Below are positions 32,485-37,357 of a stretch of 37,357 bases of DNA, in pieces (the stretch's first letter is position 1; every line of letters begins with the position of its first letter). The DNA lies in contig JALHPF010000012.1 in NCBI GenBank assembly GCA_022842595.1, forward strand, positions 1-37,357, read 5' to 3'. The notes under the pieces were generated by a model that was not told where the DNA came from, did not search any database, and saw nothing but the letters and a program-made list of their open reading frames with translations. A program made the translations under genes and the position numbers. Source of the stretch: Rubrivivax sp. (GTDB lineage: Bacteria; Pseudomonadota; Gammaproteobacteria; Burkholderiales; Burkholderiaceae_C).

Positions 32485-34050
32485 TCAGGGAGCCTCCCAG
32501 CTCAGTTCAAGTTCGATGTGGGTGCCCTCGCCGGGCGTGCTGGCGACGCTGAAGCTTGCGCCGAGTTCGGTGGCGCGTTCGCGCATGTTGTCGACGCCGA
32601 AGTGGCCGTGTCGGTCGCCTTCGAGGTCGAAGCCGCAGCCGTCGTCGCTGATGCGCAAGCGGCCGCGGCCGGGTTCGGGCAGCGTCCAGGCCAGGTGCAC
32701 GTGGCTGGCGCCGCTGTGGCGGGCGACGTTCGACAGGGCTTCCTGAGCAATGCGGTAGAGCTGCACACGCTGAGCCGGGGGCGGGCCATCGCCGGCCTGC
32801 AGCTGCACGCTGGTCTCGATCTCGCTGCGTCCGGCCAGGGCTTCCACGGCCTGCTGCAGCAGGTCCGTCAGGCGCGCTGCCTGCAGCGCGTCGGGGCGCA
32901 GTTCGAACATCAGCATGCGCATTTCGGCCAAGGCACTGCGGTTCAGCTTTTCCAGTGTCTGGGCCTTCTGCCGGATGTCGGCATCCAGGCCTTCGGCACG
33001 GGCCAGCGTGCCGGCCAGCAGGTTGGCCGCAAAAAGCGTTTGCGACACGGCGTCGTGCAGCTCGCGGGCGATGCGGTTGCGCTCGGTCATGACGGCGATG
33101 TCTCTTTCGCGCGCCAGCAGGTGGGCATGGCGCATGGCCAGGGCCGTCTGGCTGGCCACGGCCTGCAGCAGCCGCGCTCGTTGTTCGTCGAAATGGCCGG
33201 CCTCGCCATGGTCCACCCGCAGCACCCCGAGCACCTGCTCGCGCACCTTCAACGGCACCGCCATCCAGGCCCGGGTGTTGCGATAGAGCGCCGACGTGCG
33301 GGCATCGTCTGTGACCATTTCCCACAGCCATGACAGCAGGCCCTGGCGGGGCTGGTTTTCGACGAGCGGCAGGCCATCGGCTTCGATCTGCTCGTAGCGC
33401 TGCATGTTGGCACGCGAAAGGCGCAGGCCGGCCAGGTCGGACAGCGCCAGTTCGCCGAGGCCCGCGTCGTGGCTGCGGTAACCCATCAGCACCACCGGCC
33501 GCTTGGGTTCCAGGTCTTCACGTGCCCACACCGAGGCGCTGTTGTAGTCGATGGTCTGCTCCAGCGCACCCAGGGCCTCGGTGACGAGCGCACCGATGTC
33601 GCCTTGCTGCGCCAGGCCGATCGACAGGTCCTGGATCGAAGTCAGTTCCTTGGTGCGCGAATGCAGCTTCACGGCCAGCGCCGCGTTGCGTGCCTCCAGC
33701 GCCTGCTGGCGCTGGCGCGCGGATTCGACCATGCGGCGCAGGGCGGTGGTGGCGTCGTGCAGTTCGGCTGTCGGCGACTTGTACGGCATCTGCGTCTGCG
33801 CGTTGTCGTCACGGGCGATCAGCCGTGCGGCCTGGGTGATGTCGTTGGTGGCACGCATCGAACGCAGCGCCAGCGCAGCGGCAGCCGCAGTGGTCAGCGA
33901 GCCGGAGCCCAGCGCCCACCAGGCGGTGGCGCTGGCGTGGGCGTCCGAGCTGCCCAGCAAAGCTGCCGTCGCCAGGCTCAGCACAGCGCCCACCAGCAAC
34001 ACCTGGCCAGGCAGGTGCAGGCGGTCGAACAGGTGCTGAGCGGGGCGCAT
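32485..34050 (-). CDS. NarX-family sensor histidine kinase with GAF domain
   Basis: The 521-aa kinase has two N-terminal membrane helices (about 12-33 and 40-62), a HAMP-like linker and coiled coil (about 66-135), a GAF domain (about 140-310), then a HisKA_3 module with phospho-acceptor His332 in RNRIARELHDAVSQTL and a HATPase domain (EALSNVARHSGA, DDGCGFD, HFGVDNMRERA, GEGTHIEL). The periplasmic loop is very short, so the signal is probably sensed in the membrane or by the GAF domain. ATG 34050 lies 16 bases after the channel gene. Confidence 0.92.
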   Translation of the reverse strand: MRPAQHLFDRLHLPGQVLLVGAVLSLATAALLGSSDAHASATAWWALGSGSLTTAAAAALALRSMRATNDITQAARLIARDDNAQTQMPYKSPTAELHDATTALRRMVESARQRQQALEARNAALAVKLHSRTKELTSIQDLSIGLAQQGDIGALVTEALGALEQTIDYNSASVWAREDLEPKRPVVLMGYRSHDAGLGELALSDLAGLRLSRANMQRYEQIEADGLPLVENQPRQGLLSWLWEMVTDDARTSALYRNTRAWMAVPLKVREQVLGVLRVDHGEAGHFDEQRARLLQAVASQTALAMRHAHLLARERDIAVMTERNRIARELHDAVSQTLFAANLLAGTLARAEGLDADIRQKAQTLEKLNRSALAEMRMLMFELRPDALQAARLTDLLQQAVEALAGRSEIETSVQLQAGDGPPPAQRVQLYRIAQEALSNVARHSGASHVHLAWTLPEPGRGRLRISDDGCGFDLEGDRHGHFGVDNMRERATELGASFSVASTPGEGTHIELELSWEAP

Positions 34051-34066
34051 CGGGCGGCGGTCGTGC

Positions 34067-35350
34067 TCAGGCCGCGGGTGGGGCGTTCGTCGACGCTGTC
34101 GCCGGCGACGGCGTCGTTTGCGCTTCGGCCCCGGAGCTGGCGTCCAGGGCCGCCGGCAGCTCGAACGAATCGACGACGCTGTCGACCACGCGCGCTGCCG
34201 CATGGCGCCCGCCCACACCCAGGGCGACGCCGACGCCGATGGCCAGCGCGCCAACCACGGCACCGAAGGCGATGCTCACGATCTCGGCCGGCAGCCCGGC
34301 CTGGCGCAGCGCCAGTGCGCTGGCGAAGAACAGGATGGCGAAGCGCGCACCGCCGGCCAGCAGCCGCGCGTTGCGCAGGCCGCTGGCCAACAGCGACCGT
34401 GCAGCCATCGACGCCAGGAAGAGCCCGGCCACCAGCAGGACCAGGGCCACGGCGAGCCGGGCCATGGTGGCGCCCAGGGTGGCGACCATCTCGGTCAGGA
34501 TCGGCAGGCCCAGAATCTCGCTGGCCTGGGTGACAGCCACCGTCACCACGGCCACCATCACTACCGTACCGGCCAGTTCAGACAGCGAACGCCCGGCCAG
34601 TTGCAGTGGCGCGGCGCCCAGCTTTTCGGGCAAGGTGTCCAGGCCCAGCCCCGACAGAATGGCGCTGGCCAGGCTGGCCAGGGCGCGACCGATGAGCACG
34701 GCCACGCCCACGACGATGGCCGCAGAGATGAGCCGCGGGATCAGTGCCGTCACGGTTTCGAGCAGCTTGGAAAGCGGCTGCGTCAGCGCATCCAGCCCCA
34801 GGGGCTGCAGCGCGGCCACCAACGTGGGCAGCAGGATCAGCACATAGATCACCGTGCCGGCCAGGCCCGCCAGGCCGCCTTCGCCCAGCGCCTGCGCCAG
34901 GCCCATGCGGGCGGCGGCTTTTTCCGAACCGGCGGCACGCAGCAGCCCGCCAACGATCTGGCGCACGATGCGCGCCAGAAGCACGCCCACGCCGAGTACG
35001 ACAGCACTGCCCAGCAGGTTCGGAATGAAGGCCATCAGCCGCGACAGCATGGCGTTGACGGGCGCCAGCAGTCCGTCGAGTTCCAGCGTGCCCAACAGCG
35101 CCGGCAGGGCCAGCAGCCAGACTGCCGCCGAGGCCACGCCGGCCAGCGTGGCGCCCAGGCCTTCACTGTGCAGTCGCACGTCGAGCCCGGCACGGTCCCA
35201 GGCGCGTTGCGCTGCCAGACGCACCAGCCGAGCGCCCAGCCAGGCAGCGGCGATGATGGCCAGTGCCGCCAGCAAACGGGGCGCAAACGGGCCGAGGAAA
35301 CTGCCGAAGAACGCGGTGATCGTGTCGAAGCTGTGCTTCAGCGGCTCCAT
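34067..35350 (-). CDS. MscS-related channel protein with TM-helix repeats
   Basis: The 427-aa membrane protein is built of repeated amphipathic and hydrophobic units (for example FIPNLLGSAVVLGVGVLLARI, LIPRLISAAIVVGVAVLIGRA, each read in shorter blocks) typical of the mechanosensitive-channel-like TM_helix repeat family, and a Gly-Ala-rich final helix (GAVVGALAIGVGVALGVGG) like the MscS pore. A full cytoplasmic MscS beta domain is absent, so channel activity is uncertain. ATG 35350 (MEPLKHSFD) is preferred; ATG 35392 adds 14 basic residues. It leads the kinase/regulator operon. Confidence 0.8.
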   Translation of the reverse strand: MEPLKHSFDTITAFFGSFLGPFAPRLLAALAIIAAAWLGARLVRLAAQRAWDRAGLDVRLHSEGLGATLAGVASAAVWLLALPALLGTLELDGLLAPVNAMLSRLMAFIPNLLGSAVVLGVGVLLARIVRQIVGGLLRAAGSEKAAARMGLAQALGEGGLAGLAGTVIYVLILLPTLVAALQPLGLDALTQPLSKLLETVTALIPRLISAAIVVGVAVLIGRALASLASAILSGLGLDTLPEKLGAAPLQLAGRSLSELAGTVVMVAVVTVAVTQASEILGLPILTEMVATLGATMARLAVALVLLVAGLFLASMAARSLLASGLRNARLLAGGARFAILFFASALALRQAGLPAEIVSIAFGAVVGALAIGVGVALGVGGRHAAARVVDSVVDSFELPAALDASSGAEAQTTPSPATASTNAPPAA

Positions 35351-35608
35351 GCCATGCCTTTGAGTTCGGCCCCGTGCACGCGGGAACGACAAAGCATCGG
35401 GCCAGTGCGGGGTTGCATCGAAATGCTAGGCCGCGGTCGTGGAGCGGCTCCCCGCCCATGGTATGGGGCGCCGCCTCGAGGGCTGTGCTGCACGCGGCAC
35501 CGGGTTGGCCGGGGCGCCGCTGCTGGGCCGGGGTGGGGCCGCGCCAGCGGTGTACGCTTGCGGCCATCCACAACAAGCTTACTCCGTTCGCTGCGGAGCC
35601 CCTACCCA

Positions 35609-36316
35609 ATGAAGAAGGTCTACCCCAGTGCCGCCGCTGCGCTGGCCGGCATCGTGAAGGACGGGCAGATGCTCGCCGTCGGTGGCTTTGGCCTGTGCGG
35701 CATCCCTGAAGCCCTGATCGCCGCGCTGCGCGACAGCGGCGTGAAGGACCTCACCGTCATCAGCAACAACGCCGGTGTCGACGGCTTCGGCCTGGGCCAG
35801 CTGCTCGTGACGCGGCAGATCAGGAAGATGATCAGCAGCTATGTCGGCGAGAACAAGGAATTCGAGCGCCAGTACCTGGCCGGCGAACTCGAGCTGGAGT
35901 TCACGCCCCAGGGCACGCTGGCCGAAAAGCTGCGGGCTGGTGGCGCAGGCATTCCGGCCTTCTTCACGCGCACCGGCGTCGGCACGATGGTGGCCGAGGG
36001 CAAGGAGTTGCGCGAATTCGACGGCCATACCTACGTGATGGAACGCTCGCTGGTGCCCGATGTTTCGCTGGTGAAGGCCTGGAAGGCCGATGAATCGGGC
36101 AACCTGGTGTTCCGGCTGACGGCGCGCAACTTCAACCCGGCGGCGGCGATGGCCGGCAAGATCACCATCGTCGAGGTGGAAGAGATCGTGAAGAAGGGCG
36201 AGATCGACCCCGACGCCGTGCACCTGCCCGGCATCTACATCGACCGCATCGTGCTGAATGCCCACCCTGAAAAGCGCATCGAGAAGCGCACCCTGACCGA
36301 GAAAGCGGGAGCCTGA
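35609..36316 (+). CDS. scoA: 3-oxoacid CoA-transferase subunit A
   Basis: The 235-aa protein is the alpha subunit of a succinyl-CoA:3-ketoacid (acetoacetate) CoA transferase. It shows the CoA-binding [13 protein letters not shown] (25-37), [30 protein letters not shown] stretches (two blocks), and [15 protein letters not shown]. It acts with subunit B, encoded two bases downstream, to activate acetoacetate for ketone-body or polyhydroxybutyrate use. ATG 35609 is the family start (MKKVYPS). A close alternative is a 3-oxoadipate CoA transferase, but the sequence pattern fits ScoA better. Confidence 0.92.
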   Translation: MKKVYPSAAAALAGIVKDGQMLAVGGFGLCGIPEALIAALRDSGVKDLTVISNNAGVDGFGLGQLLVTRQIRKMISSYVGENKEFERQYLAGELELEFTPQGTLAEKLRAGGAGIPAFFTRTGVGTMVAEGKELREFDGHTYVMERSLVPDVSLVKAWKADESGNLVFRLTARNFNPAAAMAGKITIVEVEEIVKKGEIDPDAVHLPGIYIDRIVLNAHPEKRIEKRTLTEKAGA

Positions 36317-36318
36317 CC

Positions 36319-36960
36319 ATGGCCTGGACCCACGACCAGATGGCCGCCCGCGCGGCCCTCGAACTGCAAGACGGCTTCTACGTCAACCTGGGCATCGGCC
36401 TGCCGACGCTGGTGGCGAACTTCGTCAGCCCCGACATCGAGGTCTGGCTGCAAAGCGAGAACGGCATGCTCGGCATCGGCCCGTTCCCGACCGAAGACGA
36501 AGTCGACGCCGACCTCATCAACGCCGGCAAGCAGACCGTGACGACGCTGCCCGGCACCAGCATCTTCGGCAGCCACGAGAGCTTCGCGATGATCCGCGGC
36601 GGCAAGATCGACCTGTCGATCCTGGGCGCCATGCAGGTCAGCGAACACGGCGACCTGGCGAACTGGATGATCCCGGGCAAGATGGTCAAGGGCATGGGCG
36701 GCGCCATGGACTTGGTGGCCGGCGTGGCCCGGGTCATCGTACTGATGGAGCATGTGGCGCGCAAGAAGGACGGCGGCCACGACCTGAAGATCCTGCCGAA
36801 GTGCACCTTGCCGCTGACCGGCGTGGCGGTGGTCAACCAGATCGTCACCGACCTGGCGGTGATGAACGTGACGCCGCAGGGCCTGAAGGTGGTCGAGATG
36901 GCCCCCGGGGTGACGGCCGAAGAACTGCAGGCCAAGACCGGCGTCAAGCTGTTGATGTAG
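36319..36960 (+). CDS. scoB: 3-oxoacid CoA-transferase subunit B
   Basis: The 213-aa beta subunit contains the catalytic glutamate that forms the CoA thioester, Glu47 in SENGMLGIG. Other family blocks are [44 protein letters not shown] and KCTLPLTG. The gene starts two bases after scoA, so the subunits are co-translated. A gamma-glutamyltransferase gene starts seven bases later and may be co-transcribed. Confidence 0.94.
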   Translation: MAWTHDQMAARAALELQDGFYVNLGIGLPTLVANFVSPDIEVWLQSENGMLGIGPFPTEDEVDADLINAGKQTVTTLPGTSIFGSHESFAMIRGGKIDLSILGAMQVSEHGDLANWMIPGKMVKGMGGAMDLVAGVARVIVLMEHVARKKDGGHDLKILPKCTLPLTGVAVVNQIVTDLAVMNVTPQGLKVVEMAPGVTAEELQAKTGVKLLM

Positions 36961-36967
36961 CCGCGGC

Positions 36968-37357
36968 ATGAAGCTGCTGGCTGCCGGCCTGTTGCTCGGC
37001 CTGGCTGCTTGCGCAACGGCGCCGACGACCCCCGTAGCGCCGCCCGCCCCGGCGGCGAACTTCGCTGCCGAAGGCGCCAGCCGCACCCAGGCCAAGCCCG
37101 GCTGGGTCTTCAGGCGCCAGGGCGTGGCCGCCGCCCACCCGCTGGCCGCGGAGGCCGGCCTGGCCATGCTGCGGGCGGGTGGCGCTGCGATCGACGCCGC
37201 GGTAGCCGTTCAAGCCGTGCTGACGCTGGTGGAACCGCAGTCCAGCGGTATCGGCGGCGGCGCCTTCCTGCTGCACTGGGACGGGCGTGACGTGCAGGCC
37301 TGGGACGGCCGCGAAACCGCGCCCGCCGCGGCCGACCCGCGCGCCTTCCTGCGTGCC
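36968..37357 (+). CDS. Gamma-glutamyltransferase, N-terminal part (runs off window)
   Basis: The first 130 codons of an exported gamma-glutamyltranspeptidase-family protein are present. A lipoprotein-type signal (LLLGLAAC, Cys15) is followed by a Pro/Ala linker and the family start: GVAAAHPLAAEAGLAMLRAGG, DAAVAVQAVLTLVEPQSSGIGGGAFLL (shorter blocks), then the DGRETAPAAADP strand. The autoprocessing Thr lies beyond the window. The enzyme would cleave glutathione and other gamma-glutamyl compounds in the periplasm. Confidence 0.9.
   Translation, partial: MKLLAAGLLLGLAACATAPTTPVAPPAPAANFAAEGASRTQAKPGWVFRRQGVAAAHPLAAEAGLAMLRAGGAAIDAAVAVQAVLTLVEPQSSGIGGGAFLLHWDGRDVQAWDGRETAPAAADPRAFLRA

Noticed and set aside
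1..37357. CRISPR arrays, tRNA or rRNA genes, insertion sequences, integrases
   Set aside because: I looked for repeat-spacer periodicity, cloverleaf arms and transposase motifs and saw none, so the proposed island carries no visible mobility gene.

Overview
The window is very GC-rich DNA with tightly packed genes. The gene families and housekeeping content (scoAB-type CoA transferase, YceH, YliI-type sugar dehydrogenase, GST, NarX/NarL-type two-component pair, PEP-CTERM protein) suggest a betaproteobacterium of the Burkholderiales, perhaps near the Rubrivivax/Leptothrix/Roseateles group. That assignment is inference; there is no rRNA or other marker gene here.

Layout. (1) 1-2060: the 3' part of a GGDEF-like protein (+), then a convergent AttH/CrtC-like secreted lipocalin-fold protein (-) with a possible 18-codon leader ORF and an 11-bp-period repeat array upstream. 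(2) 2472-8920: a four-gene + strand cassette of ECF sigma factor, single-pass membrane protein in the anti-sigma position, exported TPR-CHAT peptidase and PEP-CTERM surface protein with a perfect 264-bp internal duplication. (3) 9564-21676: a TonB-dependent receptor, terminator-like hairpin, divergent flavin halogenase, SapC protein, JmjC/cupin-like oxygenase, second canonical halogenase, the wreck of a GH16 endo-glucanase gene, and a 1137-residue protein that looks like a GH94/GH149-type glucan phosphorylase. I read this as a beta-1,3-glucan-type uptake locus. (4) 21902-25170: FtsX-type permease and LolD-like ATPase (-). (5) 25297-37357: ordinary chromosomal genes: SDR/YceH/thioesterase (+); lipid kinase and phosphoesterase (-); sugar dehydrogenase (+); GST and YegP-like protein (-); MscS-like channel, histidine kinase and response regulator (-); CoA transferase subunits and a truncated gamma-glutamyltranspeptidase (+).

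How it fits together. The ATPase, FtsX permease and AttH lipocalin are normally neighbours in one operon. Here they lie on the same strand in the expected order but are about 20 kb apart, and all the intervening genes are accessory and on the opposite strand. The simplest reading is that regions 2 and 3 were inserted into that operon, together or stepwise, leaving attH under a new upstream region. The most novel-looking unit is the sigma/anti-sigma/exported CHAT/PEP-CTERM cassette, which could be a surface-protein stress or assembly circuit with its own protease. The receptor/halogenase/SapC/JmjC locus is a recurring but poorly understood gene set; here it is tied to glucan enzymes, one of them dead.
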